A DNA stretch of 64,000 nucleotides, taken from assembly GCA_016745315.1 (NCBI GenBank), contig CP066886.1, positions 1 through 64,000 on the forward strand, given 5' to 3'. The translations under genes and the position numbers were made by a program. This DNA comes from Arthrospira sp. PCC 9108. GTDB lineage: Bacteria; Cyanobacteriota; Cyanobacteriia; Cyanobacteriales; Microcoleaceae. Of the stretch, positions 37,353 to 47,064 are shown in pieces. The notes below the pieces were generated by a model. That model saw only the letters and a program-made list of their open reading frames with translations. It was not told where the DNA came from and searched no databases. The stretch's first letter is position 1. Every line of letters begins with the position of its first letter.

Positions 37353-37434
37353 GGGTCGGTGCCCGAGTGGTTAATGGGGGCGGACTGTAAATCCGCTGGC
37401 TACGCCTACGCTGGTTCAAATCCAGCCCGGCCCA
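37353..37434 (+). tRNA. trnY: tRNA-Tyr (GUA)
   Basis: 82 nt. Acceptor GGGTCGG pairs with CCGGCCC; the anticodon stem-loop GCGGACTGTAAATCCGC has GTA; a long variable arm marks a class II tRNA; the T-loop is GGTTCAAATCC. CCA is not encoded. It is followed 3 bp later by tRNA-Thr. Confidence 0.95.
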
Positions 37435-37437
37435 CTT

Positions 37438-37509
37438 GCCCTTGTAGCTCAGTGGTAGAGCACACCCTTGGTAAGGGTGAGGTCACGAGTTCAATCCTCG
37501 TCAAGGGCT
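37438..37509 (+). tRNA. trnT: tRNA-Thr (GGU)
   Basis: 72 nt. Acceptor GCCCTTG pairs with CAAGGGC; the anticodon stem-loop CACCCTTGGTAAGGGTG has GGT; the T-loop is GAGTTCAATCC. It forms a co-transcribed pair with the tyrosine tRNA. Confidence 0.95.
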
Positions 37510-37646
37510 TATTATTGCTTAATATTTCCGTGGACGCAAGCCATACCTTGTCTATGCCATATCAAAGTATGATACACTGGTCACGGGTGAATCTACAGAA
37601 TTGGTATTGAGAAGTATACAAGTATCCTGGGTTATAATTATAGTTA

Positions 37647-38780
37647 ATGAAAATACTGTTGATTGGGAACTACCTACCAGATGCTCAACAAAGTATGCAG
37701 CGCTTTTCGGCTGTCATGGAGAGCGAGTTAAAAAAAGCAGGTCATGACGTGCGCTTACTGCGTCCCGAAGCCAAGTTAGGACAGCTTAAACCCGGCGGTA
37801 GTGGTGTAGGAAAATGGTTAGGATATATCGATAAGTTTATCATGTTTCCCCCTACATTAAAAGAACACTTAGCCTGGGCTGATGTTGCTCATATTTGCGA
37901 CCATTCCAATGGATTTTATACCCGCTACTTACAAAAAATCCCCCACATTGTTACCTGTAATGATTTACTAGCCGTCCGTTCAGCTTTAGGAGAAATCCCC
38001 GAAAATCCCACCCGGTGGACAGGTCGGCAACTTCAACAAATAATTCTGAAAGGGTTAAATCAAGCCCAAAGAGTAGCCTGTATTTCGGAAAAGACCAGAG
38101 AGGATTTACTGAGAATTACGGAACTAGAACCCCAGGCGGCAACTACCATTTATATGGGGTTAAATTACCCTTATCGCCCGATGTCAGAAACTGAATATCA
38201 ACCCAGGCTGGCAAAATTAAAGGTTCCCGAAAATAGTTCTTTTATTCTCCATGTAGGTGGTAATCAATGGTATAAAAATCGGTTAGGAGTCGTCAAAATA
38301 TTTGCCCATCTTCAACAAAAGCGGGTTGGTGGCGATATTTATTTAGTGATGGCAGGGGCTCCGTTAACTGAAGAATTACAACAACTGATCACAAACTATG
38401 AATTAGAACCATTAGTTATTCCCTGTGTTAACATCGATAATGAAGACCTACGCGCTTTATACTCGGCGGCGATCGCTTTACTATTTCCATCCCTTCAAGA
38501 AGGGTTTGGCTGGCCGATTATTGAAGCCCAAGCCTGTGGCTGTCCGGTGTTTACATCCCATATACCTCCTATGACGGAAGTGGGGGGAGATGTAGCGATT
38601 TATATTGACCCCAAGAACCCCGAAGAATCAGCCACCAAAATTCTGGATTCCCTGAACATCATTAAGACAGACCCCCAACCATTATTTGATAATGCCAAAA
38701 GATTTACTACGGAGAAAATGATTAATGAATATATAGCTTTGTATGAACAAGCGATCGCCGCTTCCGGAAAACTTGGGTAA
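37647..38780 (+). CDS. Family 4 glycosyltransferase
   Basis: 377 residues from ATG 37647. KILLIGNYLPDAQQSMQRF begins the first Rossmann domain; FILHVGGNQWYKNRLGVVKI opens the second; ALLFPSLQEGFGWPIIEAQA is the E-x7-E donor-binding motif of GT4. First of three consecutive plus-strand glycosyltransferases, with gaps of 39 and about 30 bp, so probably an operon acting on one glycan. Confidence 0.88.
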   Translation: MKILLIGNYLPDAQQSMQRFSAVMESELKKAGHDVRLLRPEAKLGQLKPGGSGVGKWLGYIDKFIMFPPTLKEHLAWADVAHICDHSNGFYTRYLQKIPHIVTCNDLLAVRSALGEIPENPTRWTGRQLQQIILKGLNQAQRVACISEKTREDLLRITELEPQAATTIYMGLNYPYRPMSETEYQPRLAKLKVPENSSFILHVGGNQWYKNRLGVVKIFAHLQQKRVGGDIYLVMAGAPLTEELQQLITNYELEPLVIPCVNIDNEDLRALYSAAIALLFPSLQEGFGWPIIEAQACGCPVFTSHIPPMTEVGGDVAIYIDPKNPEESATKILDSLNIIKTDPQPLFDNAKRFTTEKMINEYIALYEQAIAASGKLG

Positions 38781-38819
38781 AACTAATGTGGAAAAATTCA
38801 CGAAATCACCTATAAAATT

Positions 38820-40004
38820 ATGGCAAAAGTTTTACATATTATTCCTTCAGTGAGTCCCATTAGAGGCGGGACTAGCGTTGCTGTGAGCGAGATTGTTCAG
38901 GCGCTAAGAAATTGTCAGGTAGAGGCGGAAATTCTCACCACTAATGATAGCGGTCCGGGAGTGTTAGAGGTTCCCTGTGGTGAGTTTATAGATTATCAGG
39001 ATGTACCAGTTTTATTTTTCCCGAGATGGTCTCCCTCCGTTCCAGCCTTGTCTGAATATGCGATTTCTCGGCAACTTATGCAGTGGCTAAATACCTATAT
39101 TAAGGGTTATGATTTAGTGCATATTCACTCCCTATTCTCCTATGTTTGTACATTTGGGGCGAGGAAGGCGCGACAGAAATCAATCCCCTATGTGATTAGT
39201 CCTCACGGTCATTTTTCCCCCTGGGTGATTAATCAAAAGCGGCTGAAAAAAAATATCTATAATTTCCTGTTGGAAAATGCCAACTTAAAAAAAGCGTCTC
39301 TGATTCATTGTACCACTAAGCTAGAACAAAAATATGTGGGTGATTTTGGTATAGATGCACCCACGGTTAATATACCTTTAGGCATCCATTTCCCGACGGT
39401 TTATCCTAACGCTAAAATGGCTCTGCGAGCAAAATATAATATTTCGGTGGATATGGAAACCCCGATTATTTTGTTTCTGTCAAGGATTCACCCCAAAAAA
39501 CAACTTGATTTTTTAATTAAAGTTTTGGCTAATCTCCAGGGTGAAGATAAGTTTCATTTGGTGATTGGAGGGAGTGGGGAACCTGCTTATTGTCAATATA
39601 TTGAGGGAATAATCAGCAGCCTAGGATTAGGGGAAAATGTGACATTTACAGGTTTTGTTAGTGGTGAGGATAAACAACTTTTACTCTATGGCTGTGATTT
39701 CTTAGCATTACCATCTTTGGGGGAAAACTTTGGTATTGCGGTGGCTGAAGCTATGGCGGCTGGATTACCTGTAGTTATTACCCCGGAAGTTGAGATCGCG
39801 GTAGATGTGATTGAGGAAAATGCTGGTTTGGTTGTACCGGGAACCCTAGACCAGTGGGAAAGTGCTTTAAAGCGGTTAATTAATGCACCGGATATCAGGC
39901 GAGAAATGGGTAATAATGGACAAAACTTATCTCGAGAGCGCTATAGTTGGAATGTGATTGGTCCTCAGTTTGTGGAGGCTTACAATTCGATTTGTCAGCC
40001 CTAA
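38820..40004 (+). CDS. Family 4 glycosyltransferase
   Basis: 394 residues from ATG 38820. KVLHIIPSVSPIRGGTSVAV is the GT4 N-terminal glycine motif; HGHFSPWVINQKRLKK, PIILFLSRIHPKKQLDFLIK and FLALPSLGENFGIAVAEAMA are typical of the donor-binding half. The C-terminus RYSWNVIGPQFVEAYNSI is complete. Second gene of the three-gene glycosyltransferase run. Confidence 0.9.
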   Translation: MAKVLHIIPSVSPIRGGTSVAVSEIVQALRNCQVEAEILTTNDSGPGVLEVPCGEFIDYQDVPVLFFPRWSPSVPALSEYAISRQLMQWLNTYIKGYDLVHIHSLFSYVCTFGARKARQKSIPYVISPHGHFSPWVINQKRLKKNIYNFLLENANLKKASLIHCTTKLEQKYVGDFGIDAPTVNIPLGIHFPTVYPNAKMALRAKYNISVDMETPIILFLSRIHPKKQLDFLIKVLANLQGEDKFHLVIGGSGEPAYCQYIEGIISSLGLGENVTFTGFVSGEDKQLLLYGCDFLALPSLGENFGIAVAEAMAAGLPVVITPEVEIAVDVIEENAGLVVPGTLDQWESALKRLINAPDIRREMGNNGQNLSRERYSWNVIGPQFVEAYNSICQP

Positions 40005-40035
40005 AAATCAGTAACTATTGGATATTATCAAAACT

Positions 40036-41028
40036 ATGAATCTTCCTAAAGTCTCTGTAATTATTCCTACCTATGGACGTGAAGAATTGTTGCGGAATAG
40101 TTTATTGGATGTGATGAATAATGATTACCCAGATTTGGAAATCTTGGTAGTTGACCAAACGAAAAACCATGAACCGGAAACTCAAGAGTATTTAGAAAAG
40201 TTGTCACAATCTGGGAAAATTTCCTGGTGTCAACTGGAATGGGCTAGTTTACCGGGAGCGAGAAATTATGGGGTGCGACGCGCTACGGGAGAGATTGTCA
40301 TCTTTATTGATGATGATGTTACACTTGAGCCTAATTTCGTCATGTACCATGTTCGCAACTATCTTGATCATCCTGAAATTGGCGCGGTAGCGGGTCGGGT
40401 ATTAACCCCAGAACATTTACAGGGAACCCACACACAACCGACTTTTGATTATCTACCACCAGAGGCGAGTGATCCGGGTATTGCTTGGTATTATTTGGAT
40501 GTGGTTAATACTATGAAACCTCAAAAGATTATTAGTGGTCGGGGGTGTAATATGTCTTTTAGGCGATCGCTTTTTACTGACCATGGAATTTGGTTTGATG
40601 AACGATTTAGGGGTAGCGCGGTGCGTGAGGAGTCGGATTTTTTCTTGGATATCCGAAAAACTGATTATCAGATTTGGTATGATCCAGAAGCAGTTTTAGT
40701 GCATATTGGGGAACCCACCGGAGGCTGTCATGATATTAGTACCCGGTCTTTAGAGTACCAAATTACCCATTATCATAATCATTTTTTGATGGCATTTAAG
40801 CATTTAACCTGGAAACAATCCCTACATTTATATATCCGTCTATTTGATTGTCATGTTCTCGGACATCCTCCTTGTAACAAAAGTGGTGGGTTTACTAAAA
40901 TTATGGTGCGGGGGATTTTCTATTTCTGGGGATTTTTTAGTGCGATTTGGACTCAGATACAAGGACTGTGGAATGATGGACAGATTTACACACGCCAAGA
41001 CCCCCAAGCTATGTCTGGGGTGAATTAA
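40036..41028 (+). CDS. Family 2 glycosyltransferase
   Basis: 330 residues from ATG 40036; a TTG at 40018 is in frame but less likely. PKVSVIIPTYGREELLRNSL, LEILVVDQTKNHEPE and GEIVIFIDDDVTLEPNFVMY give the GT-A fold with its D-D-D metal site. NMSFRRSLFTDHGIWFDERF and VREESDFFLDI form the acceptor/EED region. A rhamnosyl- or galactosyl-type transferase is possible. Third gene of the run. Confidence 0.88.
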   Translation: MNLPKVSVIIPTYGREELLRNSLLDVMNNDYPDLEILVVDQTKNHEPETQEYLEKLSQSGKISWCQLEWASLPGARNYGVRRATGEIVIFIDDDVTLEPNFVMYHVRNYLDHPEIGAVAGRVLTPEHLQGTHTQPTFDYLPPEASDPGIAWYYLDVVNTMKPQKIISGRGCNMSFRRSLFTDHGIWFDERFRGSAVREESDFFLDIRKTDYQIWYDPEAVLVHIGEPTGGCHDISTRSLEYQITHYHNHFLMAFKHLTWKQSLHLYIRLFDCHVLGHPPCNKSGGFTKIMVRGIFYFWGFFSAIWTQIQGLWNDGQIYTRQDPQAMSGVN

Positions 41029-41034
41029 GAGTGA

Positions 41035-41667
41035 TTAATTCGCCTTAAATTGAGTCCTATAAACGGGTTCGCCACGGTTAAGGGTAGCGATTTCGCGTTC
41101 GGAAGCGACGGGTAGGGGGTTGTCTGTTAACCAATGTTCTGAGAGGAGATGAAAGCGGGGATTTTCCCTAAAGCGATCGCGCATTTCGATCGCCACAGTT
41201 TCCACGTCCGAGGCTAACAATACCCAACCACCGGACACCATAAACTTGGCTAAATCTTCCACCAGTTGCGGTTGTACTACTCGCCGCCGTTGATGCTTGC
41301 TTTTAAACCAAGGGTCAGGAAATAAAATACTAACTGTTTTGATAGTTTGTGGGGGCAAAGATGCTAACATTGAGGATAGGGAATAGTTAGCATTACCGAA
41401 AATATAGTGTAGATTAGTTAGCTGTTTTTGGTCGCGCCAATGGTTGGCTTCTTCCACTAAAGTCTGACGTATTTCTAACCCTAAAAAATTATGATATTCT
41501 TGGATTTGAGCAAGTTTCCATAAAAATCTACCCCTTCCGCATCCAATATCAATATGGAGAGGTTTGTTAATATCACTATATATCTCTGACCAATTTGGGT
41601 TTTTAACAGAGAATTGAAATTTCCGCGCTAAAGGGTTAACGTGCTGACGAACCCGAACTCTTCCCAA
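41035..41667 (-). CDS. trmB: tRNA (guanine-N7-)-methyltransferase
   Basis: 210 residues. The start is TTG 41667 because GGAGGTG stands 7 bases upstream of it. PLHIDIGCGRGRFLWKLA is the SAM-binding motif I; FLGLEIRQTLV is motif II; ILFPDPWFKSKHQRRRVV is the diagnostic TrmB motif. It forms m7G46 in tRNA. Converges with the preceding GT2 gene, 6 bp apart, and lies 25 bp downstream of csaB on the same strand. Confidence 0.95.
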   Translation of the reverse strand: MGRVRVRQHVNPLARKFQFSVKNPNWSEIYSDINKPLHIDIGCGRGRFLWKLAQIQEYHNFLGLEIRQTLVEEANHWRDQKQLTNLHYIFGNANYSLSSMLASLPPQTIKTVSILFPDPWFKSKHQRRRVVQPQLVEDLAKFMVSGGWVLLASDVETVAIEMRDRFRENPRFHLLSEHWLTDNPLPVASEREIATLNRGEPVYRTQFKAN

Positions 41668-41692
41668 TGTTTACACCTCCAATTAAGAGTAG

Positions 41693-42736
41693 CTAACTAT
41701 TAATTAATGATTGCAATAGTTCCCCATGAAGTTGGGCGCGATCGCTCAGAGATTGAATTTTAACACGGTCAAGGCGATCGCCATTAACATAATGTTCAAT
41801 CCAGGCTTTACTAATGATATTAGCATCATCGGGAATTTGGGAAAGTTCCCAACCGGGGAAGTCTAATTCTGCCATTAAATGACTCACTTTAGGGTCATAA
41901 CTAATAGCAAAACAGCGACATTCCTGGGAGGCTGCCATAATTAAACTATGTAGTCGCATTGATATAGCCATTTCCACCCCCTGAAATAATCCCCGCAACA
42001 TTTGAGGATCTGTTAATTTCAGAATTTGGCTATGGTGAGGAATAGCCCTATGGACTAACTCAGCGATCGCCAAATCTTGGGATAATTGAAACGGAACCAG
42101 TAAAATATAGGTATCCGTCACCTGCTGAAAAGACACCAAAGCCCTAGTTAAAATCTCTAACCGTTTTGGGGTCAATAATGGATGCGATCGCCAGGTGACA
42201 GCCACTCGCGGGGCTGGAAAATCCCACAGCCCCGGTACAGGCTTGGGGTCAAGTGCCCACACTGGATCAGGAGCTAAGGTAAACGGAATTTGCCAATCTG
42301 TCAATAGGGCAGCCGAACCACTATCACGGACAGTAACTAGATTACACCCAGAAAAAGCCCTTTTTGCCATAGCACGGGTAATCGGACGCTGGAGGGGACC
42401 AATACCTTGAGACCAAGCAATAGTGGTCAATCCCATCTGTTGAGCTAATCCCATCAATCCCGTATAATATAATGGGCTGATGGTGCTGGTGACATCTTGG
42501 ATTAAACTGCCGCCCCCCCAGATAAACCAATCAGCAGCCCGCAAAACTTTCAACACCTGAAAGGCATTTCGGCGATCGCCGGTTTGAACTCCGTATTGGG
42601 TCTCAGTTTGGCTAGGGTTTCCCGATAAAGCGATCGCTTCTACCGTATCGGGTAGCATCTGTAATAACGAAGCCAAAAGCGCCTCATCACCGCCATTCCC
42701 CTCCCCATAATAACCACAACAAATAGCCCTTACCAT
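41693..42736 (-). CDS. csaB: Polysaccharide pyruvyl transferase CsaB
   Basis: 347 residues from ATG 42736 (a TTG four codons earlier is also possible). RAICCGYYGEGNGGDEALL is the family's N-terminal motif, WFIWGGGSLIQDVTS and WSQGIGPLQRPITRAMAKRA follow, and GVEMAISMRLHSLIMAA has the conserved R-L-H. CsaB proteins add a pyruvate ketal to secondary cell-wall polysaccharide to anchor S-layer proteins; in cyanobacteria the role is inferred. Confidence 0.9.
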   Translation of the reverse strand: MVRAICCGYYGEGNGGDEALLASLLQMLPDTVEAIALSGNPSQTETQYGVQTGDRRNAFQVLKVLRAADWFIWGGGSLIQDVTSTISPLYYTGLMGLAQQMGLTTIAWSQGIGPLQRPITRAMAKRAFSGCNLVTVRDSGSAALLTDWQIPFTLAPDPVWALDPKPVPGLWDFPAPRVAVTWRSHPLLTPKRLEILTRALVSFQQVTDTYILLVPFQLSQDLAIAELVHRAIPHHSQILKLTDPQMLRGLFQGVEMAISMRLHSLIMAASQECRCFAISYDPKVSHLMAELDFPGWELSQIPDDANIISKAWIEHYVNGDRLDRVKIQSLSDRAQLHGELLQSLINS

Positions 42737-42935
42737 CTTGCTATTCAAACTTGAACTGTTCTTGTACCGTTAAATATACCGATATCCAATAATTCGTCAA
42801 ATCTCATCAGGCAATAATTAGGGAAGACACCCAGACTGCTGGCTATGTCGGCTTGGTAGAATTCATAGCAATTGATAGCAGCAGTTACATATCCCCCAAC
42901 TCTCAGTATTGCACCCCAGTAGCTGTCAAAAGATA

Positions 42936-43163
42936 TTAACAGACTCCATTATCATAACACTCAGAGGGTCGTCTTTGTTGAACCTCCGGTAGTGGTAACT
43001 CGTAGGGGGATGTATTTTCACTCCCCCAAAAGATAGATTCTGTCTTCACCGGGAAAGATAAGACCTCAGACTGATTAAAAACGGCATTGGGGACTCCGGG
43101 GATTGCCAAAAACAGGGGAAATGCCATCATCAGCATTTGGGTTTGTGATTTAATGTTACTCAT
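42936..43163 (-). CDS. Small secreted hypothetical protein
   Basis: 75 residues from ATG 43163, preceded by AGGCGAGG. A signal-like N-terminus (MLMMAFPLFLAIPGVPNAVF) is followed by a polar stretch ending RPSECYDNGVC, with two cysteines that could pair. No family is recognised. It lies in an otherwise gene-poor stretch between csaB and the ATPase gene. The call depends on the start and ribosome-binding site only. Confidence 0.4.
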   Translation of the reverse strand: MSNIKSQTQMLMMAFPLFLAIPGVPNAVFNQSEVLSFPVKTESIFWGSENTSPYELPLPEVQQRRPSECYDNGVC

Positions 43164-43561
43164 GATTTGAACCTCGCCTAAGCTGAACTTGATTAAAAAT
43201 AGGCAAACCGTCGAGGGTTTTGTATCTTACTTGTTTCATTTTTCCAGTTAGAAATGAGATAGCAGGATTTTCCTGAAATAGGGAAAGAACACGGTTTAAT
43301 TGGGACTTAGGCCCAGGGGGGTTAATTTAATCCTTGCCAACTTTCTATAATTCCATTATGATGGAGCGAACTCCCAATCATCATCTGCCGTATGACAGTT
43401 ATTGCTGAGGCTGAAGGGCTGATGAGTAGGTGCTAGGGTCATGGGGTGATTGGGTCTAATGGTCAACATAACTCGGAATCATTAAATAATGATGTAGCCG
43501 GGACTTGCTCTGATCAGGCGATCGCCCCCAAGGTAAAAAATGGAGTCAATCAGAGAAATTT
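43164..43561. other. Gene-free upstream region
   Basis: About 400 bp without a supportable gene, between a small minus-strand ORF and the plus-strand ATPase gene. It includes a HIP1-like site at 43518 and G-runs (43314-43320) but no clear promoter or hairpin was found. Confidence 0.4.
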
Positions 43562-45475
43562 ATGGTAGAGGACTTTCATAAGCTAAGTTTAGCTCTATTT
43601 AGTGGTAAAGGAGGTGTGGGTAAAACCACCCTGGCTTGTGGGTTAGCCCTCCATTGGGCTAGTCAGTTTCCTGATGATCGCATCCTGCTACTATCAACAG
43701 ATCCAGCCCACTCCCTAGGAGATGTGCTACAAATGCAGGTAGATAACACCCCCAACCATGTCGCTGCCTCTGTTGATTTTGTTCCCCTACCCAACCTGAG
43801 TATCCGCGCCCTAGATGCCCATATACTACTCAAAGACTTTAAGGAACGCTACGGAGATACCCTACAATTGTTGGTGGAACGTGGCAGTTTTGTAGAAGGC
43901 GAAGACCTTACCCCCGTTTGGGACCTCGAATGGCCGGGAGTTGATGAGTTGATGGGTTTATTGGAAATTCAGCGCCTCTTTGACGAAAACCTGATCGACC
44001 GGGTAGTGGTGGATATGGCTCCCAGTGGTCACGCCCTCAACCTTTTGGGGTTAATGGATTTTTTGGATAATTTGTTAGAATCCCTCGAACTATTCCAAGA
44101 AAAACATCGCACCATCGGCAGTTCCTTTACTGGTAGCCACCGCCAAGACGAAGGAGATGAGTTTTTAGATGAAATGCGGGACAAACTCGCTTCAGGACGC
44201 GCTAGGCTGCAAGATGCTGACCATACATCTTGTTTCTGTGTGGCAATTCCTGAACCCATGAGTTTATTTGAAACCCGGCGATTTTTGGAGTCTCTACAAA
44301 CTCTCAAAATTCATCTGGGTGGGGTATGGATTAATCATATCGTGACCGAAGCTGTTGATGGCGATCGCTATCGTGAACAGCAACCCCTCATGGCTGAGTT
44401 TATCAAAATCGCCGCCGATCAGCCTATATTTCTCGTCCCGGAATTAGACACCGAACCCCTGGGAGTTACCGCCTTAAATAGCTTATTTGCTCAAACTAAG
44501 CCTTTGGGTAACGATGACCAATTAGCTATCATCACCCAAACCGAAAACCAGCCCGTATCATTGGTGACATTCCCTGATGCTCCTAAATTACCAGATTTTC
44601 TGTCCTTGGGGCGGCGTTTAGTTATTGTCGGGGGAAAAGGTGGTGTGGGTAAAACCACTGTTGCTGCTGCTATAGGTTGGGCGATGGCAGAACGTTACAG
44701 CGCGCGCCATGTTAGAATGGTATCTATTGACCCAGCCCATTCCTTGGGTGATGCCTTCGGTTGTCAGTTAGGACATCAAGCCCTTAACATTACTGATAAC
44801 CTTAGCGGTCAGGAAATTGATGCTGACCAGGTTCTCGATAGGTTTCGCTCAGACTATCTCTGGGAATTGGCGGAAATGATGGGGGGAGATTCTGGAGACC
44901 CTGATGCTAATCTCAAACTGGCTTATGGACCAGAGGCTTGGAGGCGCATTGTTTCCCAGTCTCTCCCAGGACTTGATGAGATGTTGTCTCTGGTGGAGGT
45001 GATGGAGTTATTGGAAAGCCACGAACAAGATTTGATTGTATTAGATACTGCTCCCACGGGTCATCTATTGCGGTTTTTGGAGATTCCTACCGCTATGAGT
45101 GATTGGCTGGCTTGGATTTTTAAGCTGTGGATCAAATATCAGAATGTCTTGGGAAGGGTTGAGTTTATGGGACGGTTGCGAACCTTGCGTCAGCGGGTGG
45201 TGAAAGCACAAAAACGTCTGGCTGACCCCGAATATACCGAGTTTATTGGAGTTGTTCAAAATCGCTCTGCTATTCTAGCAGAAGCTGAAAGATTAGTCGA
45301 ATCTGTCCGGGAACAGTCGATCGCCCAAAATTACATCGTACATAATCGCGCTGAATTGGGTAAGGCAATTTCAGGCGATCGCTTTGGGGAATTGGCGATC
45401 GTTCCTTTACCTAATTTACCTCGCTGTGTTGAGCCGATATTCCGCATTCAAAAAGCTGCTGAATTAATCTTTTAA
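43562..45475 (+). CDS. Double ArsA/GET3-type ATPase
   Basis: 637 residues from ATG 43562. It has two tandem ATPase halves, each with a deviant Walker A: LFSGKGGVGKTTLACGL (residues 13-29) and IVGGKGGVGKTTVAAAI (357-373). Each half has its switch motif (VVDMAPSGHALNLL; LDTAPTGHLLRFLE) and STDPAHSLGDV/SIDPAHSLGDA. This is the TRC40/GET3/ArsA family, in which the two halves usually form a homodimer or pseudo-dimer. No CXXC zinc motif is visible, and no ars genes are nearby, so arsenite transport is unlikely. It may chaperone or energise a membrane protein. Confidence 0.85.
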   Translation: MVEDFHKLSLALFSGKGGVGKTTLACGLALHWASQFPDDRILLLSTDPAHSLGDVLQMQVDNTPNHVAASVDFVPLPNLSIRALDAHILLKDFKERYGDTLQLLVERGSFVEGEDLTPVWDLEWPGVDELMGLLEIQRLFDENLIDRVVVDMAPSGHALNLLGLMDFLDNLLESLELFQEKHRTIGSSFTGSHRQDEGDEFLDEMRDKLASGRARLQDADHTSCFCVAIPEPMSLFETRRFLESLQTLKIHLGGVWINHIVTEAVDGDRYREQQPLMAEFIKIAADQPIFLVPELDTEPLGVTALNSLFAQTKPLGNDDQLAIITQTENQPVSLVTFPDAPKLPDFLSLGRRLVIVGGKGGVGKTTVAAAIGWAMAERYSARHVRMVSIDPAHSLGDAFGCQLGHQALNITDNLSGQEIDADQVLDRFRSDYLWELAEMMGGDSGDPDANLKLAYGPEAWRRIVSQSLPGLDEMLSLVEVMELLESHEQDLIVLDTAPTGHLLRFLEIPTAMSDWLAWIFKLWIKYQNVLGRVEFMGRLRTLRQRVVKAQKRLADPEYTEFIGVVQNRSAILAEAERLVESVREQSIAQNYIVHNRAELGKAISGDRFGELAIVPLPNLPRCVEPIFRIQKAAELIF

Positions 45476-45653
45476 CAGCACCCTAAATGCGAGCAACACC
45501 GAACCAAACCACCCCAGACGGCTATATATATGCCGCCACATTTCTCCATGCTTTTATCATAAGTCAATCTCCGAGATTTGTCAATAGGCAATCTGGCAAA
45601 TTAGGGATTATTCTATAAATGGTGTATTAATCAATCCAAGGAAGGAATGAGCC

Positions 45654-46322
45654 ATGGTTAAGGGTAATCTTCTGAGTCGATGGTGGGGAGTAACGATGAT
45701 GGGGATAATGATTAGTTTAACCGGGAGTATTAGTCCGGTGTCTGTCCTAGCTGAATCCGACTCTTCCGACCCTTCCGAAACCTATACAACTATTATGGAT
45801 TGGTGTCTGAATAGGGAGAATTTATCCCCAGATGCTAGATATACGGTACAACTGATTTTGAGGGAAGCCGGAACCTTTAACTGTGCGAGAGCTAGTGAAA
45901 ACTTGCTAAATTTAAATAGACTAGATCTGAACACCAGTTTAATTAGGGATGTTGCGCCTTTAGGAAGTCTCACCAACCTAACCGAATTAAGATTGATGAA
46001 TAACCGGATCTCAGATATCAGTCCTCTCGCGAATCTGACGAACCTGGAAAATCTGGATTTAAGCTACAATTTACTAACCGATGTTAGCGATTTGGGACAA
46101 CTCATGAATCTGAGAGTTCTTAACCTGAGTTATAACGAAATTAATGATATTAGTACCCTCAACAATTTATCAAGACTAAATGAGTTAAATCTCAATCATA
46201 ACAACATCTCTAATATCAGTTCGTTGTCTTCCCTAGAACGCATCACTTATTTATTTGTCAGACATAACCCGATCGAGGATCAGACCTGTCCGATTTCCCC
46301 TAGATTTATCTGTCAGTTTTAG
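45654..46322 (+). CDS. Exported leucine-rich repeat protein
   Basis: 222 residues from ATG 45654, preceded by AAGGAAGG. Residues 1-33 are a signal peptide (WWGVTMMGIMISLTGSISPV, cleavage near VLA-ES). Residues 85-205 hold five internalin-type LRRs of 22 residues (LTNLTELRLMNNRISDISPL, LANLTNLENLDLSYNLLTDV). The end has two cysteines (TCPISPRFICQF). It is likely a periplasmic or surface protein-binding protein. Confidence 0.85.
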   Translation: MVKGNLLSRWWGVTMMGIMISLTGSISPVSVLAESDSSDPSETYTTIMDWCLNRENLSPDARYTVQLILREAGTFNCARASENLLNLNRLDLNTSLIRDVAPLGSLTNLTELRLMNNRISDISPLANLTNLENLDLSYNLLTDVSDLGQLMNLRVLNLSYNEINDISTLNNLSRLNELNLNHNNISNISSLSSLERITYLFVRHNPIEDQTCPISPRFICQF

Positions 46323-46365
46323 GGTATTTTTAGGGAAAGGAGGATTTCTGCTGCATCGACTGGGA

Positions 46366-46995
46366 TTACTCAAAGGTTTTATAAACTTGGCGAAATTGTA
46401 AAATCAAGCCGAGGGTGATTTGTTTCATTACTAGGTATAAAACGGATATAATCACAAAGGTAATGATGATGACTAATAGGGGTTTCCGGCTAGTCAAATC
46501 ATTCAAAGTTTCCACCATAATGACATCTGGTTGAGTCACCAAGTCCCAACTATTAAATCTTTGAAAACGTCCCAGATATACACCGATCGCACAGAGAAAA
46601 TGAACGATAAACTCAGCGGGAATCACCCATTTTTTCGCTCCTTGTCTAATCAAATAGTGACCCTGATTAATTAAGGAAATGACATAGGCTTGAAATCCCA
46701 TGAGAATTGCGAAGACATGAAGGGGGATAAAAAACAGAGTAATAACCCAGACGGAATATCCGGCTCTGGTGGCTCTGATTAAGTGGATAATATCGGTTAG
46801 CAAATAGGGTGCATTAGGTAAAAATGCGATAAAAATAACTAAAGTAATCCACCACAACCAAGACCGAGAGAGATTTTTTCGCCTAAACAGAAAGAAGCTG
46901 AGAACTAAGGGAATAAACGCTAAAAACAGATTCCAAATAATCCAGCCACTATGTCGATTAAAAGCATCTAAAGCACCGGCGAGTATAGCTTCCAT
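46366..46995 (-). CDS. DUF1361 membrane protein
   Basis: 209 residues from ATG 46995 (AAAGGA upstream; a TTG at 47028 is also open). Six hydrophobic helices, including WLWWITLVIFIAFLPNAPYL, whose LPNAPY stretch matches the DUF1361 pattern, and SVWVITLFFIPLHVFAILMG. The function of the family is unknown. It is downstream of cbiA on the same strand. Confidence 0.8.
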   Translation of the reverse strand: MEAILAGALDAFNRHSGWIIWNLFLAFIPLVLSFFLFRRKNLSRSWLWWITLVIFIAFLPNAPYLLTDIIHLIRATRAGYSVWVITLFFIPLHVFAILMGFQAYVISLINQGHYLIRQGAKKWVIPAEFIVHFLCAIGVYLGRFQRFNSWDLVTQPDVIMVETLNDLTSRKPLLVIIITFVIISVLYLVMKQITLGLILQFRQVYKTFE

Positions 46996-47064
46996 GGTCT
47001 TGTAAATTCCTTTGTTAGTGAAACTCAATCAAGCGATCCGGATCCTAGGGAATATTATATCTAA

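Noticed and set aside
43562..45475. Arsenite pump ATPase (arsA) as a resistance gene
   Set aside because: No arsB, arsR or arsD nearby and no arsenite-binding cysteine cluster is evident; kept as a GET3/ArsA family protein only.
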